DNA of 64,000 bases from Aspidapion aeneum (taxonomy: Eukaryota; Arthropoda; Insecta; Coleoptera; Brentidae): NCBI GenBank assembly GCA_963576565.1, contig OY755046.1, positions 67,121,583 through 67,185,582 of the forward strand. Reading direction: 5' to 3'. Positions 43,991-56,014 of this stretch are shown here, one piece after another. The notes under the pieces were generated by a model. The model did not search any database, had not been told where the DNA came from, and was given only the letters and a program-made list of their open reading frames with translations. A program made the position numbers and the translations under genes. How positions within the stretch are numbered: position 1 is the first letter of the stretch; the number at the start of each line of letters is the position of its first letter.

Positions 43991-44525
43991 TTTTTAAAAC
44001 TTGCTTATTTCTATTTTTCTATCCTTTTTAGTTTTCGGTAAACTTTGATTTCTTGCTTTAGCCTTTTGTTAATTATGATACCCATTTATATTATTATCAT
44101 TAAAACTTTATGAAGAAAATTTTTTGTTATTCAAAAAACACACTACTTTATAATTTTAACGGCCGTTGCAATATCCTTTACTAAAACCGAAGCTTCTTGC
44201 TGGCACGTCAATGTGAAACGCGTATGTATGTAATCGAACAGACTGCTTATTTCAAGGCTAAATGGCGTGAACGGAATTTCTCGCATTGGGCTTCCATGCA
44301 TTGACCCCCCACTATGTTATACCTAACTAGAGAAGCAATTGTATCAACCGCGTGAAACGCAAAGAGCCGCGAAAGGGACTCTGCCCTCGAGTCAAATCAA
44401 GACCGACGGGCAATTAATTCTTATTCGTTTTCTACGCGTACGACAAAGACAACTGCTTACATGTTTGTCTTTTCTCATATGCCCTTCTATTATATACAAA
44501 TATATAACATAAGATGCCGCTTTTC
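43991..44525. other. No recognised gene
   Basis: No coding signature up to the MITE border. Confidence 0.45.
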
Positions 44526-44528
44526 TAA

Positions 44529-44825
44529 AGGCCGCTTGATATGGTGCATGACAATAAAATTTGCAGGCAAATGCATGAAATTTTGCCCAGGTGCATGCGC
44601 AGTACAAATCCAGCTGATTGTTGCAGGTTATCGGTCCGGTGCCATTTTTTTGCATGCAAACTGTACTTGCATGCAAACTAGGGAATTTTTACCTAGATTC
44701 TGGGGAATCAATGCATGGCCATGCACAATGTCAAACGAAAAGAACATTTTTTGCAGGCAACAATTTGACCGAAATTTTTTGCTTGCAAATATTTGCAGCG
44801 CGTCATGCACCATGTCAAGCGGCCT
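44529..44825. mobile_element. PIF/Harbinger-like MITE, 297 bp
   Basis: Ends AGGCCGCTTGATATGGTGCA and its near-perfect inverse, flanked by TAA at 44526-44528 and 44826-44828, a Harbinger-type 3-bp duplication. The interior is rich in GCATG/GCAGGCAA motifs on both strands. Open frames of 140, 100 and 99 codons crossing it on both strands arise from this symmetry and are not credible genes. Confidence 0.8.
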
Positions 44826-44828
44826 TAA

Positions 44829-45478
44829 TACAGAGGTATGCGCAAAATATATTGCTTCTGATACAGTCTTACCACTCCTCTGATTTCTTAAGGGAATCAC
44901 TGCTTCCCTTGCATACATGATTTGCACGCCCCTGAAGGATTTGAGAAAAATTAGTGAACGAAAGTTGTCACGGAAAGAAGAATAAAGAAAGCAGTAAAAG
45001 GGGAGTAGTTGTTTGGCTTCGTTATGTTTCTCATGGAGTAAAAAAAGGTCGAAACAAATTAAGTTGAGCTACAAATTGCTAAAAAATGTTAAATTAATGC
45101 CGAAATGTAAGTAGATCTTTTTAGAAGTAAAATTCCCCTATAAAATATTCAACCAGTGGCGGCGTGACATAATTAATGACATTTTGGCCAGATATAGCGG
45201 ACAGGCTAGCCAAAGAAACTTCGTCTCTCTGGCTACGCTAAAAGTGATAAATTATAGCCTTAACGTTAAAGGAGTTAAATTTCGAGCCATAGAGTTTTGG
45301 TTTTAGTCTCTGTACCTATTTTCGAATAGAAAATCTTTACCAATGCCAGTAATACCACTTCCTTTAATAAAAGACCGAACCGTACCAATACGGTTTTTGA
45401 AATTTTAATTTTATTTTAATCTATTTGCCCTTTTATTTTTTAAAGGCAATTCAAATATTAACATTTGCTTAGTTTGTT
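44829..45478. other. No recognised gene
   Basis: CCAGTGGCGGCGTG at about 45153-45166 resembles a hAT end without a partner. Nothing coding. Confidence 0.45.
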
Positions 45479-46087
45479 CAAGGCCAACACAAAAATAGAG
45501 GCCACGACCCTGAAAAAATCAGCTGTTCTCCCGGGTCTGAATTTTACATTGGGTCTTATGGGAGGTCAGACGTTTTTTTATGATATTTTCAAAATGGCAC
45601 TACAGATTTCCGCAAAATTTCAGTGAAATATTCTCAGACACCATCCCGATATTCCACCAAAGGTTTGTAAGGAAGCAACATGATTAAAAGGTTAAAATCT
45701 TCAAGATTTAGCATTCCTTATTTTGAATTCAAATTACCCGCCATGTACCACATGCCAACTGTTATATTTGACATGTATTTGACTTTGTCATATGTGATTG
45801 TCACATTCGCTTCTACTTTAAACTTAATTTTTGTGTGAGCTAATGAAGCGGCTATGAAAAATTAGGGCTTACTATACATTTAAAAAAATTGTTCTGCCAG
45901 AATAAAGTAAAAACAATCTCAAAAACGGCTTTATTTAAAAAAAAATCAAATATCTATGAACCGTCATTCCAACTTCAATATTTTAAAAACAATCAGCTGT
46001 GTCGTAACGTGACCATCAAAAAAAATCAGCCCCGGATGTGACGTCAACAAAGTGGAGGATCGTGGCCCGTCCATTTTGATAGCCCTG
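45479..46087. mobile_element. 609-bp MITE, copy 2 (7-bp duplication)
   Basis: Nearly identical to 18973-19571 along its length, with ends CAAGGCC and AGCCCTG. Direct repeat GTTTGTT at 45472-45478 and 46088-46094. Confidence 0.9.
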
Positions 46088-46325
46088 GTTTGTTTTCTCA
46101 GTTTGAAACCAAAAGCTAGAGAAAATATATATTTCTCAAAGTAATTATTTGTAATTTATGACAATTTATATTATCCCTGGTGTAGACTTAAATAGTTCTA
46201 TTTTGATAAAACATCATTCACATGTTCATCAAACGTTAACCAAATAAGTATTATTTAAAATTATGTTCATACCCGTTTTGCCAGGGTCTTCATTTTAACT
46301 TTAGAGACTTAACTTGCCATATTAA

Positions 46326-46501
46326 CAGTGGCGTATATAGAAAAAAGTTTCGGGGGGGGTCGAGACAGTTTGGGGGGGCCCGAGACCTCCTGAGGCCGTA
46401 TTTTATGCTATTTTATGTTTGTATTCATGAAATATGTGGAAAATATCTAAAAAAATCTTTGCTTCGGGGGGGGCCCGGGCCCCCCCATATATACGCCACT
46501 G
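46326..46501. mobile_element. hAT MITE, copy 2 (CAGTGGCGTATATA family)
   Basis: 176 bp, reverse orientation relative to 24952-25131; duplication CATATTAA at 46318-46325 and 46502-46509 is exact. Confidence 0.95.
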
Positions 46502-46509
46502 CATATTAA

Positions 46510-46975
46510 TAAATAACAATTTGAGATTTAGCATTCTATATACGTATTGGAACTTTTTCTCAGTTAACAAGCATTATTTATTATCTTTTGTATTGTAAGT
46601 AGCTTTAAGACATTTTGAGACAATGGCAACAAAAAAACAATTCGTTTCTAAGCAAACTGTCTGACTCTTTAAAGAGTTTTGAAATGTATTGGGCTCATAC
46701 GTTCATACGGCCATCATCTTATCTGGTCTTTACATTGTAAAACTGGATAAACGAAAATTACTAACAGCCCTACGCTCTTAAAGAAATCTGGGAGTTCTAC
46801 CATACTTGGTTTGGTGCTTCCCTTTTCTGAAGCACAGGAAAACGTAGCGCAAGCTATAATAGTTTTCTGCGTCTGAAGGCACAAAAGACAAGTGAAAGGA
46901 ACGAAAACGTACCTAGAAATTTGTTTACGGGTATAAAGGGAGAGGTTAGTCAGGTCAACTTTTTTCATTAAAAAG
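46510..46975. other. No recognised gene
   Basis: The 89-codon minus frame at 46714-46983 has no recognisable domain. Confidence 0.45.
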
Positions 46976-46978
46976 AAG

Positions 46979-47346
46979 ATCATAACAAAAACATTTCATG
47001 TAAAAAAAGCCAAGTACGCGAAAATGGCATTCCGTAAAAAGAATTGATATAAAAGTAAAGCCAAGTTTTCTAATACGAATTTCAAAATGAAAGGTTCTTA
47101 CTAGTTTGGAAATGTTTTTTTAAACTTTGCTATTACAGCCAAACTTCTTTATGTTCAATTTAGCACTGTGCCTAAGAGTCATTTACAGCCGTAATAGCCA
47201 AGTTTAGAAAAATATTTCCAAACTAGTAAGAACCTTTCATTTTGAAATTTGTATTGGAAAACTTGGCTTTACTTTTATCTCAATTCTTTTTACGGAATGC
47301 CATTTTCGCGTACTTGGCTTTTTTTACATGAAATGTTTTTGTTATG
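46979..47346. repeat. Foldback element, ~160-bp arms
   Basis: Arms beginning ATCATAACAAAAACATTTCA and its inverse match through AAAGCCAAGTACGCGAAAAT, GGCATTCCGTAAAAAGAATT and TTCTTACTAGTTTGGAAA. The centre lies near 47160. No target duplication recognised. Confidence 0.88.
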
Positions 47347-47399
47347 ATGTCACTTCTTTTTTAAAGGAATTGGATAATACTTAATTTTTAAAGTAGTAA

Positions 47400-48535
47400 A
47401 ATATGCGGAATATTGTTCAAAACTTTTGCAATGCCTTACTTAAAATTTTGAGATTTTTTAATTTTATTCCATGGTTTTATCGTAGTTCCTATCAGCCTTC
47501 CAAAGCTCAGCTCTCTAGCGTTTCTGAAAGTGCACAATGTTACTTTTACATAACTTTACATGTATAGGGGAGGGAAATAAATTAAAATTGTCATGTTTTT
47601 AAATTTTGTCCTATAGTTTTATCATAGTTCCTATCAGTCTTCCAATGCTCAGCTCTCTAGCGTTTCTGGAAGTGGGTAATGTTACTTTTACATAACTTTA
47701 CATTTATAGGGGAGGAGAGTAAATGAAAATATTGGACTTTTTAAATTTTTTCCCATGGTTTTATCATAATTTCTATCAGCATTCCAATGCTCAGCTCTCT
47801 TTCATTTCTGGAAGTGGGCAATGTTAGTTTTATATAAATTTACATTTATAGGAGAGGGAAGTAAATTACAATGTTGGTGTTTTTAAATTTTTTCATATAG
47901 TTTTATCATATTGTCTTTCAGTCTTAATAAGTTCAGCTCTCTAGCGTTTCTGGAAGTGGGCAGTGTTACTTTTACATAACTTTACATTAATAGGAAAAGG
48001 AAGTAAATTAGAATTTTGGGGTGTTTTAATTTTTTTCTATAACTTTATCATAGTTACTATCGGTCTTCCAAAGCTCAGCTCTCTAGTATGTCTGGAAGTA
48101 GGCAATGTTACTTTTACTTAACTTTACATTTATAGGGGAGGGAAGTAAATTATAATTTTGGGGTGTTTTAATTTTTTCCTATAGTTTTATCATAGTTCCT
48201 ATCAGTCTGCCAAAGCTCAACTCTCTAGCATTTCTGGAAGTGGGCAATGCTACTTTTACATAACTTTAAATGTATAGGGGAGGGGAATAAATTAAAATGT
48301 TGGGGTTTTTTGATTTTTTCCTATAGTTTTATCATAGTTCCTATCAGTCTGCCAAAGCTCAACTCTCTAGCATTTCTGGAAGTGGGCGATGCTAATTTTA
48401 CATAACTTTAAATGTATACGGGAGGGGAGTAAATTAAAATTTTGGTGTTTTTGGATTTTTTCCAGGGGTTTGGTCATAATTTCTATCAGTCTGCCAAATT
48501 TCAGCTTTGTACCATGTCTGAAAGTACAGTAGAAT
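47400..48535. repeat. 142-bp minisatellite, eight units
   Basis: CTCAGCTCTCTAG and variants recur at 47506, 47648, 47790, 47932, 48074, 48216, 48358 and about 48500, a strict 142-bp spacing. Each unit has TAGTTTTATCATAGTTCCTA, GTTTCTGGAAGTGGG and ACATAACTTTACAT.TATAGG. Confidence 0.95.
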
Positions 48536-48544
48536 ATTGATGAT

Positions 48545-48790
48545 CTATACATGAGTGAGTCAGTGAGTGAGTGGCAATTTCGACGTTTTTTGAAATTTCG
48601 TAACTAGTTTACTACTTTATGGAATTCCATGAAGCTTGGAGGGGCTGTTAACTCCATGGAGATCTACGACTGTGCAAAGTTTGAGATTCGTAGCTCATTC
48701 CGAAGTAGAGTGTTAGGTAGGTCAAATATCGGCTGAAATGTTTCCAGAAAAGATGGTTACGGCGCGCGAACTTGGCGAGGCACTGCCGTG
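48545..48790 (+). repeat. (GTGA)n tract and conserved block next to the minisatellite
   Basis: ATGAGTGAGTCAGTGAGTGA, then a unique block with TTCCATGAAGCTTGG. The pairing of a tetranucleotide tract with a block containing ATGAA..TTGG and a minisatellite parallels the HINE-like elements, but in a different order. Confidence 0.55.
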
Positions 48791-49074
48791 CCCTCAGATT
48801 TGTTCAAGGGAAATTACTTTTCCTTTGAATAAATATCTTTTAAATATATTTCATTATAATTATTAACTATCATTTGTTTCTGAATTAAGTTCACGTTTAT
48901 ACCAGTTTTTTTTGTTTATACTTCCTTACCTTGAGTATCGTCCTAAAATAGGTACCATTTATACTGATACAACAGTACTAAAGGCATTCATTTATAAAAA
49001 ACATTTTCTTACAATGAATTTTATAAAACATACCTAAAAACAAGGTAAATAAAAAATATAATTTAAAAAAAATG
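48791..49074. other. No recognised gene
   Basis: AT-rich spacer. Confidence 0.4.
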
Positions 49075-50865
49075 GTTGCAACCAAAAAATAAATGGATCC
49101 ACGACGGATCTGATACCTAGCTAGCCTATTAGCATACTTTAAGTAAACTCCATGATAAATCAGCCTTAAAAATAGTTTTTTGTAAATATCTCAAAGACGA
49201 AAGCTTCCACGAAGTTTTGCAAATTAAAACCGCATATTGATGCGACCCTCCGTTAAAAAGTTAGCAATTAAAAAAAAAATTAATTGTCAAAAAACTTTAA
49301 GGATTTTGTCCAAAATCTAATCAACTCGTTAGAGTGTCGAACACTATTTTACCTGAAAATTTTATGAAAATCGATTTAGCTTTTTAGGAGCTATCGTGTT
49401 ACGGACAGAAATAATATTCACACACATAAACACACACACACACACAGACAGACATCACGACGATATTGCTAAGATACTTGGAAAAGTACAAAATAATCAA
49501 CGACAAGCAATACGGATTTCGAAAATATAGGTCAACTGGCGATTTACTTACATACGTCACTCACTTATGGCAAAAAGCGATTGAGTTGCGAGGTGAAACA
49601 AGAACAATTGCCTTAGATATATCTAAAGCATTCGATAAAGTCTGGCATGAAAATCTGCTCAACAAGCTCAAAGCAACGGGATTGTCGCCGAGACTTTGCA
49701 CTTGGTTTGAAAGTTACCTTAAGGATAGATCCATTTATGTTGCACTGGATGGCCGGAACTCCAACTCTTACCAAATAAATGCTGGTGTGCCACAGGGAGC
49801 AATCCTTTCGCCAACACTTTTTCTGATTTACATAAATGACCTTATAGATAAAACAGTAAATCCACTTTATTGCTTTGCAGATGATGGCAATGTAGTCTCC
49901 TCAGTCATACCACCCACATGTCTCTCCGCACGTGACTTCCATTACCTTAGACTAACTGCAATATCACAGATAAAAAACGACTTGGAGATACTAGAGGACT
50001 GGGGCAACAAATACCTTGTACAGTTCAACGCGCAGAAAACCCAAGCAGCCCTGTTTTCAAAAAAGACCAGCACCGGTGAGCCAAACATCATGCTATCTGG
50101 AAGTGCTGTCGCATTGCAGAGCCAGTTGAACATCTTAGGAGTCACTGCAGAGACCAACATGTCTTGGCACAGTCACGTGGCAGATATAGCTAAAAGGGCG
50201 TCCCAAAAGCTTGGGGTGCTATTTCGTACAAGACATCTGTATACACCAAGCCAACTGCTGACACTCTACAAAGCCCAGATTCGACGAACTATGGAGTACT
50301 GCTCACATATATGGAGTGCGGCACCCAAACATACCTTAATGCTTTTGAACACCGTGCAAAAACGAGCTATCAAGCTGATCAATGACCCCGCACTTACCCG
50401 TAGCTTGGATAGTCTCGAACATCGAAGAACTGTGGGCGATCTATCTCTCTTCTACAGGTATTATCACGGAAAATGCTCTGAAGAGTTGGCACGTATGATC
50501 CCCCCGAGAGTAGCACCTACTAGGCGAACACGTCAAACAGACGGTAACCATCAATTTATTGTCAAAATAGAGGCACCAAGAACCTCATTATATCAGAATT
50601 CATATCTCTGGAGAACAGCATCGCTGTGGAATAAACTCCCTGCGACAGTTTTCCCTGCAGGTTACAACCTGAACCGTTTCAAAACCAACACACACCAACA
50701 TTTCCGCGCACTTGCCGCTTCTCGAGCGTGATAGGGATCTCCTTGCGAGTGCGCATACCCGTAAAAAAAAAAAAGATAGGTCAAACTAAACCCAAATAAC
50801 ACATTTTCGAAGAATTTTTTTTCGTCGAAACTAATACCTTCTCTAGCCATTGCTACGCCATAATC
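49075..50865 (+). repeat. Dispersed repeat (family of 19795-20310) hosting a LINE
   Basis: 49075-49455 matches the left part of 19795-20310 up to a (CA)n and ACAGACAG tract; 50775-50865 matches its right part (GATAGGTCAAA ... CTTCTCTAGCCATTGCT). The LINE at 49456-50774 sits exactly between the two. Confidence 0.8.
49456..50774 (+). pseudogene. LINE RT, 5'-truncated but open for 421 codons
   Basis: The best-preserved coding sequence in the window. It enters RT just before QYGFRKYRSTGDLLTYVTHL, then motif A ALDISKAFDKVWHENLLNKL, motif B GVPQGAILSPTLFLIYIND and motif C LYCFADDGNVV with intact Asp-Asp. Thumb and C-terminal parts follow (NKYLVQFNAQKTQAALFSKK, NILGV, MEYCSHIWSAAP, SLWNKLPATVFPAGYNLNRF). 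The frame has no ATG at its start, and the stop at 50729-50731 is followed by an A-run (50763-50774) as tail. Endonuclease and N-terminal RT are lost. CR1/Jockey-group affinity is likely from the SLWN.LP...F.....FK end. Possibly the youngest LINE here. Confidence 0.9.
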
Positions 50866-51328
50866 TACAAAAAAAAACAACAGAGAGAAGAGAGGGGTGA
50901 TAACACTAATTTATTAACATATAAAATACTTTAGCCTGCTGCTTTGTGCTGCTGCATACCATTAATTCGAGCAGGATGGGATTAGCTCGCCACTTTAAAG
51001 CTGGAAAATCCCTAATAATATTAATTGTCGTCTCTGTTTACTTTGAGTCAGCAAAATTAAGCAGTTTTTTGAACTATAACAAAAAACAGGTCAAAATAAG
51101 TACCTATATAAATTTGCCATTTTTCAAAAATCGAATTGTGAGAGTTTAAAGAACTCAATGCCGTTCTAAGTAAAAAATATCGATTCCTTGAGTCAGTCAT
51201 CGTTAACAGGCTAGAATGATCGCCAACGTTCTCTGAGAACAAGTATGTGTGTCCCAAGAAAATCTTTCAAAAATATTTCAATAAAATAAACACATTTTTA
51301 AGATTAACTATCAGACAGCGCGGGTTCA
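50866..51328. other. No recognised gene
   Basis: No coding signature. Confidence 0.45.
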
Positions 51329-51601
51329 CAGTGGCGGATCCAGGGGGGGCACTAGGGGCACCCCCCCCCGAGAATTTTTTGAATATACAAAAAATGAGTA
51401 AAAAGTAATGTTTTTGCTAATAAAAATTCAAAATTTTTGTTTAAGGCGCATGAAAGTGTCTATTGTTATTATCATCGAAATTACAACCACTGACTAATTC
51501 AATAGAATGCTGCTTAAAAAAATCTATACCGTTTTTTACCAACATAGAATGTCACTTAAAGTGCCCCCCCCCCCCGAAAAGCACCTCTGGATCCGCCCTT
51601 G
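51329..51601. mobile_element. hAT MITE, CAGTGGCGGATCCAG type
   Basis: Ends CAGTGGCGGATCCAG and, inverted, CAAGGGCGGATCCAG, with G/C runs just inside. Duplication CGGGTTCA / CGGGTTAA at 51321-51328 and 51602-51609 has one mismatch. Confidence 0.82.
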
Positions 51602-51689
51602 CGGGTTAAAAGTAAGGTAAGTGATAATGAGGACCACCTATGATCAGTAACCTTAGTTAAAAGCTACTACTATTACTATTATGTCCGTT

Positions 51690-52415
51690 TAGAACTTTTT
51701 CCTACGTTGTCCGACACCTATTCTCTACGTCCTTCGATCCTGATAATCATCTTCTGTCAGGTTTTTTTGACTTATTAATTTTTGGATTGACTGTTGCCAT
51801 TCCAGTTTACGACGCCCTCTTTTTTGGCGCCCTATTGGTTGCCATTCTAGGACCAACTTTGGTAATTCTTCGTCATTTATCCGTTGTACATGGCCGTATC
51901 ATATCAGTTGTCTTTTAGTGATGTCATCCGTTATGCTTTCCTTGATTCCTATTCTTTTTTTTATGGTATCATTTCCTATATGATCTGTTCTAGATATTCA
52001 AAATTGATCTTCTTATTGCATCCATTTCGACAATTTTTATTTTCGTTTTGTATTTTTCTGTTATGCGACAAGTCTCTATTCCATACAACAGCGTGCTTTT
52101 ACCCATTGTTTCAAATATGATAAATTTTACATTAATTTTTTATCTCTCTGCTCCATAAAATACTGTTAAGACATCTAATAACCTTTTTTGCATTTACTAT
52201 TCTTTTTTCCAGTAATTTACAGTCTGTTCCTGTCTTATCAAATGTGACACCCAAGTATACATACTCATTGCATGGAGATATTATTTGTCCATTGTCTAGT
52301 TCTAACTCACTTGATTCGTTTCCAATACAAGTACTGTGTCTTGTCCACGTTCACTGTTAATCTCCACTCTTGTTATCCTTCCGTTAACTTTCTCATCATA
52401 TACTCCTATAAAGCA
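51690..52415 (-). pseudogene. LINE RT thumb and C-terminus (second RTE-like family)
   Basis: Minus strand: MMRKLTEG then EWRLTVNVDKTQYLCIGNES, YVYLGVTFDKTGTDCKLLEK, NAKKVIRCLNSILWSR, and near the 3' end YGHVQRINDEELPKLVLEWQ followed by RKLEWQQSI. It resembles the copies at 14158/23632/54966/57505 in layout but differs in sequence; 63175-63460 belongs with it. Frameshifts throughout. Confidence 0.82.
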
Positions 52416-54646
52416 GCCCTTTAAGATATGGACATATTGTCGGGTATGATTTTATTTTAAATCGAACCCTTAAACGAGGGTACCGTAGTAGATCTCTTAT
52501 GTGAATAAAATAAATATGAAACAGTTTTAAAAACGTTGCAAACTTTAATGAATACAAAATAAAACTCTGTTGCAATTTACAAATTGTTACAAGACTTTTC
52601 TTATGACCTATAAAACAAACAAGACCCAAAAATATTAAAATAAAACTTTAACTTACCAACATAACAAGCTTCAAAATATTCTTTAAATATAAAAATCTTA
52701 TGTTTCTTTACTGACAATTAATTTTATAGGTTTTAGTTAAATTCAACAAAACTTAGAATGTAACTACCGACTTGTCTTCTCAAAGTTTGGGTTTTTATAA
52801 AGGGTTGGTTGGACCTAAATAATCCATTATCCCCTCTTTGAAGAGCTTGGAGGAACCAAGTCAGTGGCGTTGCTGATAATCCTAAAATTTACTTTACATT
52901 CTAGCTAATGAGCTAAACAAGATAAGCTAAACAAAAACAGAGATAAAATACATTTTATAGACAACATTTTCTTATCTCACAGTTTTTCCATGTCCAATCA
53001 CTTTAAAGGGAAAACCCTCTCGCTACTTGATGTATCCCCACGCTCAACCATTACGACTCCCACTCTAGACTTTTCAATAGTTTTTCTCGCCATAACCATC
53101 TGCTGTGTGGTAGGCGGCAACCAAATGTTTTCTATTTTGGAGGGAGGCGGAACCACTTTCTCATCTTAACAGAACCATAATTGTGTTGTCGCTTTTCCAA
53201 GATGGTTTCGTACAGTGGCACAGTCAGGGGTTAATTGCATTCCTGACAATATTATGCACTAATGACACAAAAATAAAACTTTTTTCATCATTCATCGAAA
53301 CCAAAAAAAAATAAAAATCCGTTTGCTACTCTTTGAAAAATACAAATTTCGTTCAACTTCCTATTAACTTCCGTTTTTCAACTTTTAATTTGGTCGACGC
53401 CCTCGGACAAGCGGACAGACGGACAGACAGATGGAGAGACTCGCTACATACGGCTAAAAACTTTTTGCCTTTTTTTATTTTGCTCGACATTTGGAGTTCA
53501 CTAAGCGATCGAAAAAGACTTTATTTATTACTAGTGCAGTCATTATAGAATTTTAACTTGCAAAAGGTCACTATATAACGAAGTTCCTTCTCGTTATATA
53601 GTGACCTTGACAAAAGGTGCTGTAGTCGTAATTTTGACATATGTTGTTCACATTGGAATCCTCAAAAAAACATCGAGTTTTCGACAATTTCACCCCGCCA
53701 TCTTGGATTTAGTGTGCACGAAAAGGATGTTTTTAAATTACTTGGCTCCTGTACATTTTAGAAAAAAAAGTTTACAACAAAAGTTGAAGACAATAAAATT
53801 TCCTATAAAAACCTTTTGTACATCTTTTTGCCAGACAAATGGTTTTCGAGTTATGACCCTAAACATTTCGCCGCCATTTTGGATTATGACCAATTTTTTT
53901 ATTTAGTGGCTTTTACTTCGAAATTGCCTATTTTTAAGAAAAACTGTAAAAACATAAAATAAAGACCAACTAATAGCCTAAAAAATGGAATACCACTAAG
54001 TTCTCTAGGTGGTACCGTTGCTGAGATACGAACCCTGAAGTGTTAGCAGTACACTGGTTTCCTATGTATTTCCATAGTATATGCAAAATAAACCGAAATT
54101 ATTCAGTTTTATGTCATTTTCTCAAAAAGTAAAGGGATATATTTATAGAAAAAATTTATTTAGTTAAAGACCTGGCAATTTTTTCACAAAATAAAAATTG
54201 CTTTAAATTTGTATTAATGCCAAAATAATATAATATTCTTTGATCTGATATTCAAAAAAATTATGTTCTGTTTTTTAATAGAGGATATCAAAAACAAAAT
54301 ATGTGAAAATTTTGAAAAATTCATTCTTTTCTAAAAAAAGATTGTAAAAAAAATTGTAGACCCCAATCCAAAAAACACGTTTTTTAAAAAGCCTCCCTCA
54401 AAAACTGGTTTGTCATATTTAAATGCCGATTTTCATCAAAAATATTGTCTTATTTCAGTAAAACAGAGTTCATTTTCCTTTCCTACCGATAAAAGTGTCA
54501 AATTTAATCACCCTGTACAAAATTTTAACTTTATTTTCTTAATATAAGCATAATTGTCTTAAATGTGTCCCAGGCTCGGTGTTGGAAACTAGACCCTCGA
54601 CCAGTATTATTATATTTTAAAAGAAACTCCAGAAGTTTGCTGCTAG
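52416..54646. other. No recognised gene; one hairpin and a (GACA)n-like tract
   Basis: A 49-bp hairpin at 53565-53613 (AAGGTCACTATATAACGA paired with its inverse). GCGGACAGACGGACAGACAG at about 53411-53430 resembles the GTCY microsatellite of HINE elements. No coding signature. Confidence 0.5.
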
Positions 54647-56014
54647 CAGGGCCGACTCAAAGGCAGCCCAGAGCGCAACGCTCTAGGGACCACAAAAATC
54701 ATTGGGAATAACCAAATACCCTCGCAAATACCTTACCCCCTTTTTATGTTTCTTTTTTGATAGACAGAATTTCGATAACTGCGCATGCGTCAGTTTTGGT
54801 AGTTTTGGAACATACTCCGTTACGTCACTACATTATATGATATTTGTCAAAAGTTTAAGGTTATGCCTACTATTTTTTGTCTAAAAACTTGTTGATCGGG
54901 TGAAAATTAATTGTGCAGCTTTATTGTGTGCATCATAAAGAGTATTCAGTGGCATCTGTAAATCACTCTATATATATATTTATCGGTTTCACAACGTTCT
55001 ACGTCTTCCGATACCCAATCTCCACTCGTTTCTGTTTGCCCATAATTCATCATCTGGGCCTCTTATTCTTATTTCACTGTCTATTCCTTCTCTCCAGCTT
55101 CTCCTTGGCCGTCCTCGTTTTCTTCGGCCAGTTGGTTTCCATTGTAGTATTTGTTTGGGTAGTCTTTCATCATTCATTCTTTGTACATGTCCGTACCACA
55201 CCAGTTGTTTGGTTCTTATATCATCCACGAAAGTACGGTCACCCACAGTCATAATTTCTTTTATTTTTTGATTCGTAACTCTTTCTCTTTTTGATTTCCC
55301 TGCTGCTCTTCGTAGCGGAAAGCATTTTTTCTGTTCTATCCTTGATTGGCCATACTTCTGAGCCGTATGTAATAATACTTTTTACAATGGTGTTATATAT
55401 AAGCTTTTTGTTATGTTTTGATATACTTTGGTCCCAAATTATTCCATTTAATAAAGTTATTGCTTTTCTTCCTTGTACGTTTCGATCTTTTATAGCTTTG
55501 TCTAGTGTTCCGTCAGCTGTAATTTTTAGACCTAAATATTTATACTCATCAAAGGCCTGAATTCGTTGCCCGATATTTAAGATTAGATCCTGTTTCATTT
55601 TACCGATGCACATATATTCTGTCTTATTGAGATTAACATCTAGTCCCCACTTATTGTACGCTTCTATTAGTTTTCGTGTCATATATTCGAGGAATCATAA
55701 TCATGTAAACCACTCTTAACTTTATTAAAAAATTATAAAGAAAAATAGAAGTATTTACCTAAGAAATGGCACCCCCTTACTTCTCCGGGACATTTTTCAC
55801 AAACCGCACATGTTTTACCTAAATTATTTCCCATTTTTCACAAAAAAAACACAATTTTACACAACAAACCTAAAATACAACAAAATGTAAATAACCAACA
55901 AACATGGCATCCACTCACACAGCAGCTGTGTGTCTATTATTTCCAAAGCAAGCTATTTTCGATTTTTTGAATCAGTATTTATTCCAGGGCGCAAAAAACT
56001 CGAATGCGGCCCTG
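54647..56014. mobile_element. hAT-like element hosting LINE copy C
   Basis: Ends CAGGGCCG(A/C) at left and, inverted, at right; flanks CTGCTAG and CTGCCAG look like a decayed 7-8-bp duplication. The LINE at 54966-55692 lies inside. No transposase recognised. Confidence 0.5.
54966..55692 (-). pseudogene. LINE copy C
   Basis: Minus strand, from MTRKLIEAYNKWGLDVNLNK through YLGLKITADGTLDKAIKDRN and ITYGSEVWPIKDRTEKMLSA. After a deletion and frameshift near 55310 it reads KQLVWYGHVQRMNDERLPKQ, GRRKRGRPRRSWREGIDSEI and RNEWRLGIGRRRTL, then ATAAATATAT tail. 5'-truncated just after the FADD motif. Confidence 0.88.

Noticed and set aside
44392..44927. Three frames of 94-140 codons on both strands with many Cys and Met
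   Set aside because: They lie across an inverted-repeat MITE with TAA duplications. Symmetry creates matching frames on both strands.
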